Notes: generated by a model from the sequence alone, not told the origin. A stretch of DNA of 53,989 nucleotides from Tannerellaceae bacterium (GCA_021201865.1 JAJQEE010000115.1:1-53989); one strand, 5' to 3'; shown: positions 39,915-49,665, counted from the first letter of the stretch. Numbers and translations are program-made.

Positions 39915-40412
39915 CTACCGGGCCTTTTCTACCCGGAACCCGATCTCTTGTATTCCTTTTAAGACATCTGTCCGCATACCCTGCCTGAAACTGTAGGTGT
40001 ACTGTCCTTCATGGGGAAACAAATAATCGGAACGCAACAGAAAACTGGAGTGGAAAAGGGAAATCCCTTTCCCATACCATTTGCCGAAATCATCTGCTAA
40101 TACACATTCGATCGTATCCCGTTGCAAACTACCGATCGGTTGTTCGATCGTATAAAAGATCCAGAGGTTCTGGAAAGGATAGAGATTATTATTCCGTATG
40201 TCTAATGTCAGATTATACGGAACGGTGATATCATCAATATGGAAAGTAAAATAATATTCCTTATCCTTCTCCCATCTTCTGTCTTCTATGGCCTGATACT
40301 GGTCATAGATCGCTTTATTCTCACAAGAGAAGCATAAGAAACATATGCTGGTAAAAAGGAAACTTTTAAGCTTCCGGCTTAGGTTTATTTGATTTACCCT
40401 GCGGTTTATCAT
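39915..40412 (-). CDS. gldH: Gliding motility-type lipoprotein GldH
   Basis: Lipoprotein of the GldH family, widespread in Bacteroidetes including non-gliding species. A signal peptide (KLKSFLFTSICFLCFSC) ends in a lipobox Cys. The mature part has YDQYQAIEDRRWEKDKEYYFTF and TLDIRNNNLYPFQNLWIFY, both family-like. The open frame reaches 40502, but ATG 40412 is chosen as the shortest start before the signal peptide. It overlaps the end of the RicT-like gene by 47 bp in another frame. It probably acts in envelope or secretion-related functions; in gut Bacteroidales the role is unclear. Confidence 0.85.
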   Translation of the reverse strand: MINRRVNQINLSRKLKSFLFTSICFLCFSCENKAIYDQYQAIEDRRWEKDKEYYFTFHIDDITVPYNLTLDIRNNNLYPFQNLWIFYTIEQPIGSLQRDTIECVLADDFGKWYGKGISLFHSSFLLRSDYLFPHEGQYTYSFRQGMRTDVLKGIQEIGFRVEKAR

Positions 40413-41718
40413 TTGTTCCTTTCTGTCTGTTTTTATTTGATCGCTGATGATTATTCCCTCTGTTCCGGTTTTGCTGGTTGCGGGGAGTACTGCTGTTTTC
40501 ACCTCCTCCTCCGGTATGGGGCTGATTCCCGTTATTTTCTTTCCTGGCGATCACTTTACGTCGAGGTTGCGGTTTCCCGTTTCCGTTAGCTTCCGCTTGT
40601 GTGTTAGTACCATTTCCATTCCCGTTGTTGCGCTTTTTCTTCTTTTTCTTCAGATTATTATCAAAACGGGTAAGGCTGTCCTGCCCTAAAATATCGTGGG
40701 AATCTCTTTTTGGTGTGCTTGTCTTGGTATCCTCTTGCAGAGATGCGGGCTTATTACCCTTTTTATTCATATGGATAATGTCAAACACACGGTCTGCCGA
40801 AATCGTCACGAGGTTAGCTCCAAATGATTTATCCGTTGAATAAGTCATTTCCCGTTTGAATATATCGGTCTTGAAGTGATAATGAGTATTATCTTTGGTT
40901 TCCAGTGGAATCTCTTTAGAAGGTAAACGTTTTTGTGCTTCTACATAAGCATCTACTTCATAGTTGATACAGCATTTCAGTTTAGCACATTGTCCGGCCA
41001 GTTTCTGCGGGTTCATCGAAATATCCTGATAACGGGCAGCTCCTGTAGCAACGGATACGAAACTGGTCATCCAGCTTGAACAGCAGAGCTCTCTGCCACA
41101 AGGACCAATCCCTCCGATTCGTCCGGCTTCCTGCCGGGCACCGATCTGTTTCATTTCAATACGTACCCGGAAAGCTTCTGCCAACACTTTGATCAGTTGC
41201 CGGAAATCGACACGCTCATCTGCAATATAATAGAAAATCGCTTTATTGCCATCCCCCTGATATTCTACATCCCCAATCTTCATATTCAGACCCAGATCAG
41301 CAGCGATCTGCCGGGAGCGGATCATCGTTTCATGTTCCTTGGCTTTAGCCTCGTTATATTTTTCTATATCGGTAGGTTTTGCCTTCCGGTACACCCTTTT
41401 TACCTCTACACCTTCGGTTCTGGTATTGTTCTTCTTCATTTGAAGCAAAACTAACTTCCCCGTTAGGGTCACGGTTCCTATATCATGCCCCGGACTGGCT
41501 TCCACAGCAACCACATCCCCTTTTTCCAGAGGAATCTTTGCACTGTTCAGAAAGTAACCTTTCCGTGTATTTTTAAATTGAACTTCTACATAATCCGTGG
41601 CATTCGCTGCGTCCGGGACATCACAAAGCCAGTCATATGTGTTGAGTTTATTATTTTGTATCTTACTGCATCCTTTTCTACCCATGCAGCAGCTACCTTT
41701 ATTTAGTTTGAAATCCAT
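40366..41718 (-). CDS. ricT: PSP1/RicT-family protein with a long basic disordered tail
   Basis: PSP1-domain protein related to Bacillus RicT (YaaT), part of a regulatory complex with Fe-S cofactors. The core has an early Cys cluster (GSCCMGRKGCSK), then GIGPCGRELCCSSW and GQCAKLKCCINYE, which carry the conserved cysteines. The C-terminal 130 residues are low complexity (Asn, Gly, Lys, Arg, Pro) and look disordered and nucleic-acid binding. Length 450 exceeds the Bacillus protein because of this tail. Followed by gldH with overlapping frames. A TACTTTTG -7-like box lies upstream on the minus strand (plus 41761-41768). In vivo role in Bacteroidetes is not established. Confidence 0.85.
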   Translation of the reverse strand: MDFKLNKGSCCMGRKGCSKIQNNKLNTYDWLCDVPDAANATDYVEVQFKNTRKGYFLNSAKIPLEKGDVVAVEASPGHDIGTVTLTGKLVLLQMKKNNTRTEGVEVKRVYRKAKPTDIEKYNEAKAKEHETMIRSRQIAADLGLNMKIGDVEYQGDGNKAIFYYIADERVDFRQLIKVLAEAFRVRIEMKQIGARQEAGRIGGIGPCGRELCCSSWMTSFVSVATGAARYQDISMNPQKLAGQCAKLKCCINYEVDAYVEAQKRLPSKEIPLETKDNTHYHFKTDIFKREMTYSTDKSFGANLVTISADRVFDIIHMNKKGNKPASLQEDTKTSTPKRDSHDILGQDSLTRFDNNLKKKKKKRNNGNGNGTNTQAEANGNGKPQPRRKVIARKENNGNQPHTGGGGENSSTPRNQQNRNRGNNHQRSNKNRQKGTNDKPQGKSNKPKPEA

Positions 41719-41837
41719 TTTTTAAATGTCAATATGTAAGTATCATACTCTGTATGTACGCAAAAGTAGACATTTATTCTTAATGAGTTGTTATGATGTT
41801 CAAAAAACATAAAGGACTACCGTCCGAAGGATAAATA

Positions 41838-41872
41838 AAAAACTCCGGTTGACAGCCATGTCACCGGAGTTT
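41838..41872 (-). terminator. Terminator of spt
   Basis: Stem AACTCCGGT / ACCGGAGTT around a loop that itself pairs (TGACA/TGTCA), followed on the minus strand by T residues. Confidence 0.82.
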
Positions 41873-41902
41873 GAATTATTTAAAGGAATAATAAATCTAT
41901 TC

Positions 41903-43090
41903 TTACGGAATCAGATGATGTTTGCGGAAAATAGTCTGGATTGCATTCATTGCCTGGTCTAATTGTGCTTTGGTGTGTGTAGCCATCAAAGAGAAACGGA
42001 TCAAAGTATCCTGTGGAGCGACAGCAGGAGCCACTACCGGGTTTACAAATACACCAGCATCAAATAATTCACGAACGATCAGGAAAGTCAGATCATTATC
42101 ACGGATAAAGAGAGGAATGATCGGAGTAGACGTGTGACCAATTTCACAACCCATATCCCGGAATCCTTTCAACGCGTAATTAGTCAGATCCCATAGGTTC
42201 TGGATCCGTTCCGGCTCAGTCATCATAATATCTAAGGCCGCTGCAGCCGCAGCCGTTGCAGCTGGTGTACTACTTGCACTGAAAATATAAGAACGGGAAT
42301 GGTGACGGAGATAGTTGATGATCTCTTTGTCTGCAGCGATAAATCCACCTAATGAAGCAAATGATTTACTGAAGGTACCCATGATCAGGTCCACATCATC
42401 TGTTACACCAAAGTGATCACAGGTTCCGCGCCCCATCTTTCCTAATACCCCAATACCATGAGCCTCGTCGACCATGATATTTGCATTGTATTTTTTTGCT
42501 AATTCAACGATTGCCGGCAGGTTGGCGATATCACCTTCCATACTGAAAACACCATCGGTAACAATCAGTTTTACCCGGTCCGGATCACATTTCTGGAGTT
42601 GTTTCTCCAGCGATTCCATATCATTGTGTTTGTATTTTAACTTGGTAGAGAAGGAAAGACGGTGTCCTTCGATAATGGAGGCGTGATCGAGTTCATCCCA
42701 TAGAATATAATCTTCACGGCCGGTAACACAGGATACTACGCCTAAATTTACCTGAAAACCGGTTGAATATACAATTGCATCTTCTTTTCCGATAAATTCC
42801 GCCAAACGCCGTTCCAAATCTAAATGTAAATCTAACGTCCCGTTCAGAAAGCGCGACCCGGCACAACCGGTACCATACTTTTCAGTAGCCTGAATAGCTG
42901 CTTCTTTTACTTTCGGGTGGTTAGTCAATCCCAGATAAGCATTCGAACCAAACATCAGTACCTTTTTCCCATCGATCTGAACTTCCGTATCCTGATCACT
43001 CTCGATCTTCCGAAAATAAGGGTAGATTCCGGCTGCCATCACTTTTTGCGGAATATCATACTTCGCTAATTTCTCTTGTAAAAGTTTCAT
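41903..43090 (-). CDS. spt: Serine palmitoyltransferase (alpha-oxoamine synthase family)
   Basis: PLP enzyme condensing L-serine with an acyl-CoA to 3-ketodihydrosphingosine, the first step of bacterial sphingolipid synthesis. Alpha-oxoamine synthase features: MFGSNAYLGLTNHPKV, GTGCAGSRFLNGT, DELDHASIIEG, VDEAHGIGVLG and the PLP lysine in TFSKSFASLGG. Length 395 is normal. The family also includes KBL and BioF; the SPT call rests on resemblance to the Bacteroides enzyme as I remember it and on the neighbouring lipid kinase. Divergent from that kinase across 209 bp. Confidence 0.82.
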   Translation of the reverse strand: MKLLQEKLAKYDIPQKVMAAGIYPYFRKIESDQDTEVQIDGKKVLMFGSNAYLGLTNHPKVKEAAIQATEKYGTGCAGSRFLNGTLDLHLDLERRLAEFIGKEDAIVYSTGFQVNLGVVSCVTGREDYILWDELDHASIIEGHRLSFSTKLKYKHNDMESLEKQLQKCDPDRVKLIVTDGVFSMEGDIANLPAIVELAKKYNANIMVDEAHGIGVLGKMGRGTCDHFGVTDDVDLIMGTFSKSFASLGGFIAADKEIINYLRHHSRSYIFSASSTPAATAAAAAALDIMMTEPERIQNLWDLTNYALKGFRDMGCEIGHTSTPIIPLFIRDNDLTFLIVRELFDAGVFVNPVVAPAVAPQDTLIRFSLMATHTKAQLDQAMNAIQTIFRKHHLIP

Positions 43091-43187
43091 GTTATATAAT
43101 AAGAGAATATATTTGTTGCTTAAAAATATTAAAAGAGCCGGGATTTGTTTACATATAAATGACTACATGTTTTGGCAAATCCAGTCG

Positions 43188-43255
43188 CAAAAGTAGTAAA
43201 AAATCACTTATGCTTACCCAAACGCTTTAAAAGTTTCACAAAAGCATTATTTTTG
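43188..43255. promoter_or_regulatory. Divergent -7 boxes for spt and the lipid kinase
   Basis: TACTTTTG on the minus strand (plus 43188-43195) faces spt, and TATTTTTG on the plus strand (43248-43255) faces the kinase gene. Both match TAnnTTTG but neither has a convincing -33 element, so these are tentative. Confidence 0.35.
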
Positions 43256-43299
43256 TCGAGGTTAAGTGAGAAAGTAGTGACCGTTAAGGCAGTGTAAGC

Positions 43300-44271
43300 A
43301 TGAACAATCAGAAAATCAGTATTAAAGCGATTATAAATCCTATTTCCGGTATCGGTTCCAAACGAAAGATCCCTAAAATGCTGACTGAAATTAGTCAGGA
43401 AGAAAATGTTTCGCTTGATATTGTTTTTACGGAATATCCCGGACATGCCAGTGAGATCACAAAAAAGGCTGTGGAGGAGGGAATTGATTGTATCGTGGCT
43501 GTAGGAGGAGATGGGACGGTGAATGAGATCGCTCGCTCCATGATCTATTCAGATACGATTTTAGGAATTATTCCTAAAGGATCCGGAAATGGTCTGGCCC
43601 GCGAACTTCATATTCCGATGGATGCAAAAAAAGCACTGGATCTGATCGTAAAAGGCCATGTCACTACGATCGATGCATGTAAAGCGAATGAAAAGGTTTT
43701 CTTCTGTACGTGTGGGGTTGGTTTTGATGCCGCCGTCAGCCAGAAATTTGCAGAAGAAAAACACCGGGGGTCTCTTACATATATAAAAAATACGATAGAA
43801 GAGTACCTGAGTTATAAACCGGAACCTTATGAATTATGGATCGATAGCCAGACTGTGAAAGAAAAAGCCTTTTTAGTTGCTTGTGGCAATGCCTCCCAGT
43901 ACGGAAATAATGCCTTTATTGCTCCTCATGCTAACATACAGGATGGAGAGATGGATCTGACGATCCTGACCCCTTTTACTCCGCTTGACATCGCTCCGTT
44001 AGCAATTCAATTATTTACAAAGCAGATTGACCGGAATAGTAAGATCCGGACATTTAAGGGAAAAGAGGTCACTATCATACGGCAAAAGCCGGGAATTATG
44101 CACCTGGACGGAGAACCCATGATGGCGGATAGCCGGATTGATATTTCTATTTTACCCAAAGCTTTGAAAGTACTCACCCCGGAGCAGGTCTCTTTTACAG
44201 AAGAGGTACAACATCTTTTCGGACAGGTGACCCGCTTCTTTGATAAGCGGCTTCCCTACATCTTCAGGTAA
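43300..44271 (+). CDS. Diacylglycerol/sphingoid lipid kinase family protein
   Basis: Cytoplasmic lipid kinase of the DAGK catalytic family (YegS/DgkB/sphingosine kinase-like). The nucleotide motif VAVGGDGTVNEIA is near residues 65-77, followed by GIIPKGSGNGLAREL and the CTCGVGFDAAVSQK segment, with a C-terminal LDGEPMM. Length 323 is typical. Its divergent neighbour is the serine palmitoyltransferase, so a sphingoid-base or ceramide substrate is possible, but diacylglycerol cannot be excluded from sequence. The last 16 bp overlap the convergent trmN6 gene. Confidence 0.85.
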   Translation: MNNQKISIKAIINPISGIGSKRKIPKMLTEISQEENVSLDIVFTEYPGHASEITKKAVEEGIDCIVAVGGDGTVNEIARSMIYSDTILGIIPKGSGNGLARELHIPMDAKKALDLIVKGHVTTIDACKANEKVFFCTCGVGFDAAVSQKFAEEKHRGSLTYIKNTIEEYLSYKPEPYELWIDSQTVKEKAFLVACGNASQYGNNAFIAPHANIQDGEMDLTILTPFTPLDIAPLAIQLFTKQIDRNSKIRTFKGKEVTIIRQKPGIMHLDGEPMMADSRIDISILPKALKVLTPEQVSFTEEVQHLFGQVTRFFDKRLPYIFR

Positions 44272-44969
44272 TAGTCCCGGGTTAGTCTGATATATTCCGG
44301 TGTATACTGATGACGGCCGGTTTCAATAATTAGCTGATCTCTTTCTGTTAATCTATCCTGGTTGAAGGAAAATTCAACAAGAATACGTTTAGGCTCAGCG
44401 TCCGGAGCCGGTAAGACTTCCAGCCTTTTTGTCAGATGTAATCCCTGTTTCTTCCGGATCATTTCCAACTCCGGTTCATTTTGTGCGGGCAGGATAAATG
44501 CCATGCGTCCGGTTGGTTTCATAAGACATATACTTTCTTCCACTAATTCCTCCAGCGGCAGCGTATCCGTGTGACGAGCCAGGTTTCTTTGTTGATCAGG
44601 TCCTTTTAAAGACTGTTTGAAATAGGGAGGATTGGAGACGATCAGGTCATATTTTTTATCTGTCTTCTCCGCATAGTTTCCAAGACTGGAATGATAGACC
44701 CGGATCTGATTCCGGAAAGCAGATACGGATACATTTTCCGAGGCTTGTATAAAGGCTGACTTCTCTATATCAATGGCATCAATTTGTGCATTGGTTCGTT
44801 GCGCCATCATTAAAGCAATTAATCCGGTACCTGTTCCTATGTCTAATATATCCTGACAATGATCCGTATCTACCCAGGCTCCTAACAAAACACCGTCAGT
44901 ACCCACTTTCATGGCACATTTATTATGCCAGACTGTAAATTGTTTGAATTGAAACCAGGGATTTGCCAT
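44256..44969 (-). CDS. trmN6: tRNA1(Val) (adenine(37)-N6)-methyltransferase
   Basis: SAM-dependent methyltransferase of the YfiC/TrmN6 family modifying A37 of tRNA-Val. Motif I DIGTGTGLIALMMAQ, acidic motif II (IDAIDIEKSA), and the N6-adenine signature NPPYF at residues about 113-117. The N-terminal FQFKQFTVWHNKCAMKVGTDGVLLGAW is the family's opening. Length 237 is normal. It is divergent from lon and tail-to-tail with the lipid kinase, the coding regions overlapping by 16 bp. Confidence 0.9.
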   Translation of the reverse strand: MANPWFQFKQFTVWHNKCAMKVGTDGVLLGAWVDTDHCQDILDIGTGTGLIALMMAQRTNAQIDAIDIEKSAFIQASENVSVSAFRNQIRVYHSSLGNYAEKTDKKYDLIVSNPPYFKQSLKGPDQQRNLARHTDTLPLEELVEESICLMKPTGRMAFILPAQNEPELEMIRKKQGLHLTKRLEVLPAPDAEPKRILVEFSFNQDRLTERDQLIIETGRHQYTPEYIRLTRDYYLKM

Positions 44970-45078
44970 TTTGCAGATTCATTGAGCAGGCAAAATTAAG
45001 AAAGATTTTTCCGGGAATGAAATCCCGGTGTATATAATAATGTGGTTTTCTTTCCAAAGGTCAGAGAAAAACTTTAAC

Positions 45079-45108
45079 TTTGGCAAGTTTATTGTAACTC
45101 TATCTTGC
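45079..45108 (+). promoter_or_regulatory. Candidate promoter of lon
   Basis: TTTG at 45079-45082 and TATCTTGC at 45101-45108 with 18 bases between. The -7 box has one deviation from TAnnTTTG. It argues against translation starting at the upstream in-frame ATG (45028). Confidence 0.4.
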
Positions 45109-45126
45109 AGCGATATATCGAATTAT

Positions 45127-47586
45127 ATGAAAAATAAAACAAGAATACTCACCCAACATTCTTTTGACGACTTGGAGGATAATTTGGGAATTGTAATGCC
45201 AATCTTAACAGAATGTGATGTAGATGAGGATTTTGCGGAGGGAATGGAGAAAGTCGGCGCAGTTGTTCCGATCTTGCCTTTACGTAATATGGTTCTTTTT
45301 CCAGGTGTAGCTATGCCGGTGATCATAGGCCGTCCTAAATCGATGCGTCTTATTAAAGAGGCTGTGAAAAAGAAATCTCTGATAGGAGTGGTATGCCAAA
45401 AGGAGATGAATACGGAAGATCCGGGTATGGAAGATCTGTATTCTGTGGGCGTGATCGCAGATGTGGTACGGGTCCTGGAAATGCCGGATGGAACAACGAC
45501 TGTTATTTTACAGGGAAAGAAACGTTTTGAACTGGAAGAGATTGTAAAAACGGATCCGTTCCTCAAAGGAAAGATCTCGCTGCTCGATGATACGATGCCG
45601 GATAAAAGCGATCGTGAATTCGAAGCATTGATCTCTACGATAAAAGATCTTACAATTAAGATGTTAGGAGCTTTATCAGAACCACCAAGGGATCTGATTT
45701 TCTCCATAAAGAATAATAAGAATGTGCTTTACCTGGTGAACTTCTCTTCCAGTAATATTCCAAACGGAGCCTCTGAAAAGCAGGAATTACTTTTGATAAG
45801 TGATCTGAAAGAGAGGGCTTACCGGTTGTTGTTTATTCTGAACCGGGAATATCAGTTAGTGGAGTTGAAGACCTCGATCCAGATGAAGACACATGAGGAT
45901 ATCAACCAGCAACAAAAGGAATATTTTCTCCAGCAACAGATCAAAACGATTCAGGAAGAGTTGGGTGGTAACATCAATGAACTGGAGATAAAAGAGCTAC
46001 GTATGAAAGCGGCCAAGAAAAAATGGCCGGCATCTGTAGCGGAAATCTTTGAGAAGGAAATACGGAAGCTGGAACGTCTTCACCCTCAGTCTCCGGACTT
46101 TTCTATACAGACCCAATATGTACAAACGATCGTAAATCTTCCCTGGGAGGAATGCAGCAAAGATAATTTCAATTTATCCCATGCCCAGAAAGTACTGGAC
46201 CGGGATCATTATGGGTTGGAGAAAGTCAAAGAACGTATCATTGAACATCTGGCGGTTTTGAAACTGAAAGGAGATATGAAATCTCCGATCATCTGCCTGC
46301 ACGGCCCTCCGGGAGTTGGAAAAACCTCTTTAGGCCGTTCGATTGCAGAGGCCTTAAACAGGAAATATGTTCGTATATCTTTGGGTGGACTTCATGATGA
46401 AGCGGAAATCAGAGGGCACCGCCGTACCTATATCGGAGCTATGTGTGGCCGGATCATCCAGAATCTTCAGAAAGCCGGAACATCCAATCCTGTATTTGTT
46501 CTGGATGAGATCGATAAGATCACCAGTAATTTTAAAGGTGATCCCGCGTCTGCTTTACTGGAAGTACTGGATCCGGAACAAAACAATACCTTTCATGATA
46601 ATTACCTGGATATTGATTATGATCTGAGTAAGGTGATGTTTATTGCTACGGCCAATAATCTGAATACGATCTCCCAGCCTCTGCTGGACCGTATGGAAAT
46701 GATAGAGGTGAGCGGTTATATTCTGGAAGAAAAGGTGCAGATCGCTGCCAAACATTTAGTCCCTAAACAGCTGGAAGCACATGGTATTCCAAAAAGCAAG
46801 GTCAAATTCCAGAAGAAAACACTGGAACAGATCGTGGGTTCTTATACCAGAGAGAGCGGAGTGCGTGAATTAGATAAAAAACTGGCTAAAATCATGCGCA
46901 AACTGGCTCGCAGAATCGCAATGGATGAACCTGTGCCTGCGCAGATCAGACCGGAAGATTTACACACCTATTTGGGCGCAGTAGAATATACCCGGGATAA
47001 ATATCAGGGAAATGAATATGCCGGAGTAGTAACGGGATTGGCATGGACAGCCGTAGGAGGAGAGATCCTCTTTGTGGAATCCAACCTGAGTCGTGGAAAA
47101 GGAGGTAAACTGACCCTTACCGGGAACCTGGGAGATGTCATGAAAGAATCCGCCATGCTGGCCCTGGAATATATTCACTCACATGCGGCCCAGTTTGATA
47201 TCAAAGAAGAAATGTTTGAACATTGGAATGTGCATGTGCATGTGCCCGAAGGAGCTATCCCAAAAGATGGACCCAGTGCGGGAATCACGATGCTCACCTC
47301 TTTGGTTTCCGCTTTCACTCAACGGAAAGTACGGGAAAACCTGGCGATGACCGGAGAGATCACCCTACGTGGAAAAGTGCTGCCTGTAGGTGGCATCAAA
47401 GAAAAAATCTTAGCAGCCAAACGTGCCGGTATTAAAGAGATTATCCTATGTAAGGAGAATAAAAAAGATGTGTGTGAGATCAAAGAGGAGTATATTAAAG
47501 GATTGGCCTTTCATTATGTGGATGATGTTCGTGAAGTAATAAATATAGCTTTACTGGAACAAAAAGTGGAAAACCCGTTATTCTGA
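45127..47586 (+). CDS. lon: ATP-dependent protease Lon
   Basis: Cytoplasmic AAA+ serine protease that degrades misfolded and regulatory proteins. N-terminal substrate domain ([20 protein letters not shown]), coiled-coil linker ([21 protein letters not shown]), AAA+ module with Walker [10 protein letters not shown] (near residue 393) and Walker [10 protein letters not shown]. The protease domain carries the catalytic Ser in DGPSAG (near 720) and Lys in GGIKEK (near 760). From ATG 45127 the protein is 819 residues, the usual size. The 33-residue upstream extension to 45028 spans the promoter and is rejected. A strong terminator follows. Confidence 0.95.
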   Translation: MKNKTRILTQHSFDDLEDNLGIVMPILTECDVDEDFAEGMEKVGAVVPILPLRNMVLFPGVAMPVIIGRPKSMRLIKEAVKKKSLIGVVCQKEMNTEDPGMEDLYSVGVIADVVRVLEMPDGTTTVILQGKKRFELEEIVKTDPFLKGKISLLDDTMPDKSDREFEALISTIKDLTIKMLGALSEPPRDLIFSIKNNKNVLYLVNFSSSNIPNGASEKQELLLISDLKERAYRLLFILNREYQLVELKTSIQMKTHEDINQQQKEYFLQQQIKTIQEELGGNINELEIKELRMKAAKKKWPASVAEIFEKEIRKLERLHPQSPDFSIQTQYVQTIVNLPWEECSKDNFNLSHAQKVLDRDHYGLEKVKERIIEHLAVLKLKGDMKSPIICLHGPPGVGKTSLGRSIAEALNRKYVRISLGGLHDEAEIRGHRRTYIGAMCGRIIQNLQKAGTSNPVFVLDEIDKITSNFKGDPASALLEVLDPEQNNTFHDNYLDIDYDLSKVMFIATANNLNTISQPLLDRMEMIEVSGYILEEKVQIAAKHLVPKQLEAHGIPKSKVKFQKKTLEQIVGSYTRESGVRELDKKLAKIMRKLARRIAMDEPVPAQIRPEDLHTYLGAVEYTRDKYQGNEYAGVVTGLAWTAVGGEILFVESNLSRGKGGKLTLTGNLGDVMKESAMLALEYIHSHAAQFDIKEEMFEHWNVHVHVPEGAIPKDGPSAGITMLTSLVSAFTQRKVRENLAMTGEITLRGKVLPVGGIKEKILAAKRAGIKEIILCKENKKDVCEIKEEYIKGLAFHYVDDVREVINIALLEQKVENPLF

Positions 47587-47602
47587 TTTCTCCATAAATA
47601 AG

Positions 47603-47638
47603 AAAGGGCTTTTAGATAGTATCTGAAAGCCCTTTTTC
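47603..47638. terminator. Terminator between lon and the DUF5606 gene
   Basis: Near-perfect stem AAAGGGCTTT ... AAAGCCCTTT with an inner AGATA/TATCT pairing and a T run. It can serve both convergent genes. Confidence 0.88.
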
Positions 47639-47660
47639 TATATATTTTTTATCTGAGTTT

Positions 47661-48098
47661 TTATGCCTCAGTCTTTTCTTCGGTTTCTTCTTCCGCTTCC
47701 GGCGCCGCAGGAGTAAAATTAGTAATACCGTTTCCAATTAGGAGATTGTACCAGGCAAGTAATTTTTTGATATCACTTGGATACACCCGGTCACGGTCGA
47801 AATTAGGAAGAACTTCTGCCAGATACGCATACAGCTCTGCTGGTTTTGCACCGCTTGGATTAAGAGATGTTTCCTCTCCGTTTTCTTTATTTTTGATACT
47901 GGTAAGTACTTCATGTAAAGGTGCTTCCGATTCGTCGGTATAAATCGCGATATCACCTAATGAGATTACTTTATCTTTCGCGTAAGCAGGTATTCTTTTC
48001 TGATCCACCAATGATTCTACAATCAACATGTTCTTTCCATGAGATACCAACTTAAATAATCCCGGTTTTCCCGAGATAGACAAAATAGTCTTCAACAT
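47661..48098 (-). CDS. DUF5606 domain-containing protein
   Basis: A 145-residue Bacteroidetes protein of unknown function. The N-terminal 55 residues (LKTILSISGKPGLFKLVSHGKNMLIVES) form a small beta-rich domain, followed by a helical region with KPAELYAYLAEVLPNFDRDRVYPSDIKKLLAWYNLL. The C-terminal tail is Glu-rich (PEAEEETEEKTEA). No signal peptide, so cytoplasmic. A TACTTTTG box (plus 48136-48143) lies upstream on the minus strand. Family call from memory of the motif pattern; function not inferred. Confidence 0.75.
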   Translation of the reverse strand: MLKTILSISGKPGLFKLVSHGKNMLIVESLVDQKRIPAYAKDKVISLGDIAIYTDESEAPLHEVLTSIKNKENGEETSLNPSGAKPAELYAYLAEVLPNFDRDRVYPSDIKKLLAWYNLLIGNGITNFTPAAPEAEEETEEKTEA

Positions 48099-48207
48099 AA
48101 TTTTTTGTTTATAATAGAGTTAAACTTTAATGGTGCAAAAGTAATATTTTAATTGACAATCCGGCTTCCTGACCGGAGAAACTTTTGCAATCCGGTGATG
48201 GGACAAC

Positions 48208-48240
48208 AAAAAAGCCATCCCGGTGAACGGAATGGCTTTT
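48208..48240 (-). terminator. Terminator of rplS
   Basis: Stem AAAAGCCATCC / GGAATGGCTTTT with a short loop, followed by T residues on the minus strand, 26 bp beyond the rplS stop. Confidence 0.85.
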
Positions 48241-48265
48241 CGTATGGCAATAGAACCAGAGTGGA

Positions 48266-48613
48266 TTACACTCTTTTTTCTTTGATTCTTGCTTTTTTAC
48301 CGGTAAGCGCACGTAAATAATACAATTTAGCTCTGCGAACTTTACCAACTTTGTTACGGGTAATGCTTTCGATAAATGGAGAATCCAGTGGGAAAATTCT
48401 TTCAACACCTACATTCTCTGACATCTTACGAACAGTGAAACGTTTTTTGTCTCCGTGACCTGAAATACGAATCACCACACCTCTGTACTGCTGAATACGT
48501 TCTTTGTTACCTTCTTTGATACGGTAAGCTACTGTGATAGTATCACCACTTTTGAAAGAAGGATGTTCTCTTTTGGTAGCAAACGCTTCTTCTGCAATTT
48601 TAATTAAATCCAT
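48266..48613 (-). CDS. rplS: 50S ribosomal protein L19
   Basis: Large-subunit ribosomal protein at the 30S-50S interface. Residues 1-115 show the L19 pattern: [54 protein letters not shown] and the [25 protein letters not shown]-terminus. Length 115 is normal. Its transcript has its own terminator; the short TTACTTTGC element upstream (plus about 48698-48706) is a weak -7 candidate. Confidence 0.96.
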   Translation of the reverse strand: MDLIKIAEEAFATKREHPSFKSGDTITVAYRIKEGNKERIQQYRGVVIRISGHGDKKRFTVRKMSENVGVERIFPLDSPFIESITRNKVGKVRRAKLYYLRALTGKKARIKEKRV

Positions 48614-48798
48614 TGTAGTATAGCTTTTTAATTGTAATTTTTTTTGAAACGCAATGTAACGGGCTACTTTTCCCGACAGAGATTACGTAAAGCGGATGCA
48701 AAGTAACGAAACATTTCTCAAATTACCAAATAGCCAGTTGGATAATTTCAATATCCGGACTGAAAAATACCCGGCTTCAATACTTCTGTGTGCTCGTT

Positions 48799-49565
48799 TC
48801 AGATCTGTGAATAAGGCAAAGGTAGTAAGTAGGTACTGGTATTATTCGTTGCCGTATGGGCATATTCCGGTTTATCTTTCATCCCTATCCAGTCCGGATG
48901 CTTTCCAAATTTTCCCCATGCCTCTTCTCTGGCTTCTTTATCTTTGTACCAGGTCAGATACATTAAAGCGGGCATACGGGAACCGGCAAGGATATCTCCA
49001 TAAAACACAGAATGAATCCCTACTTTATCAAAAACATCGATCTCTTCCGCATTAAACATCCCTACTTTCCGCCGGTTGGCTTCATCATTCGGACTGTGGT
49101 AAAGACGTAATTCAAATAACCCCCGGTCTTTATCCGGCATACGGAGTTGAGGGATCTTGTCAAATGCTTCACTCAGAAATGTTTCGTAATTGGAATAGAC
49201 CGGTTCCGGTGCTGTTTCATCATAAAATGGCTGTGCCGCTTTTCTGAAAACATTGTCCTCCCAAATGTTGTTTTTTATTGTATGATAGGCGGAGAAATCC
49301 GGGTAAATAAACAAATAAAAACGTTTTTCCTCTTCTTCTTTATTAAAAAGGGAAAACGCTCCTACTTTGATCCCCTGACGGTTGTAGGCTGGAATCAATG
49401 TTTTTCATAAAATTGATCCAGTTTATCCGCACCTTTGTGAAGGGTATACACTCGCCATTCATAGATCTCTTTCTTTGCAGTGGTGGAGGAAATACCTGGT
49501 ATTTCTTTGAGTGCAGGTGCTACAGCAACGACTCCGGCAGTTTTGAGAAAATTTCTCCTAAGCAT
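48799..49565 (-). pseudogene. NIPSNAP-family protein with twin-Arg-like leader, frameshifted
   Basis: Exported protein of the NIPSNAP (dimeric alpha/beta barrel) family. The N-terminus from ATG 49565 reads MLRRNFLKTAGVVAVAPAL, a Tat-like leader with RRNFLK, then the family opening YEWRVYTLHKG. The downstream ORF (from 49398) has IPAYNRQGIKVGAFSLF and two further repeats such as FELRLYHSPND. The parts lie in different frames; reading the 5-T run at 49401-49405 (A on the coding strand) as six gives FYEKTLIPAYN and a complete protein of about 254 residues. Function unknown; such proteins often sit in sugar or oxidoreductase loci in Bacteroidetes. Confidence 0.75.
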
Positions 49566-49665
49566 AGATTTATAGATTAAGTTAATATGAAACAGGTAAC
49601 GATCTCAAAGGTAAAAATATCATGCGAAATTTCTTATATTTACAGAATAAAATGAATGAGCGAGG

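Noticed and set aside
40389-41706. Several plus-strand ORFs opposite ricT
   Set aside because: They are antisense shadows of a strongly conserved minus-strand gene with family cysteines.
45028-45126. Upstream start giving a 33-residue Lon extension
   Set aside because: The extension overlaps the candidate promoter, and Lon proteins of this group begin near 45127.
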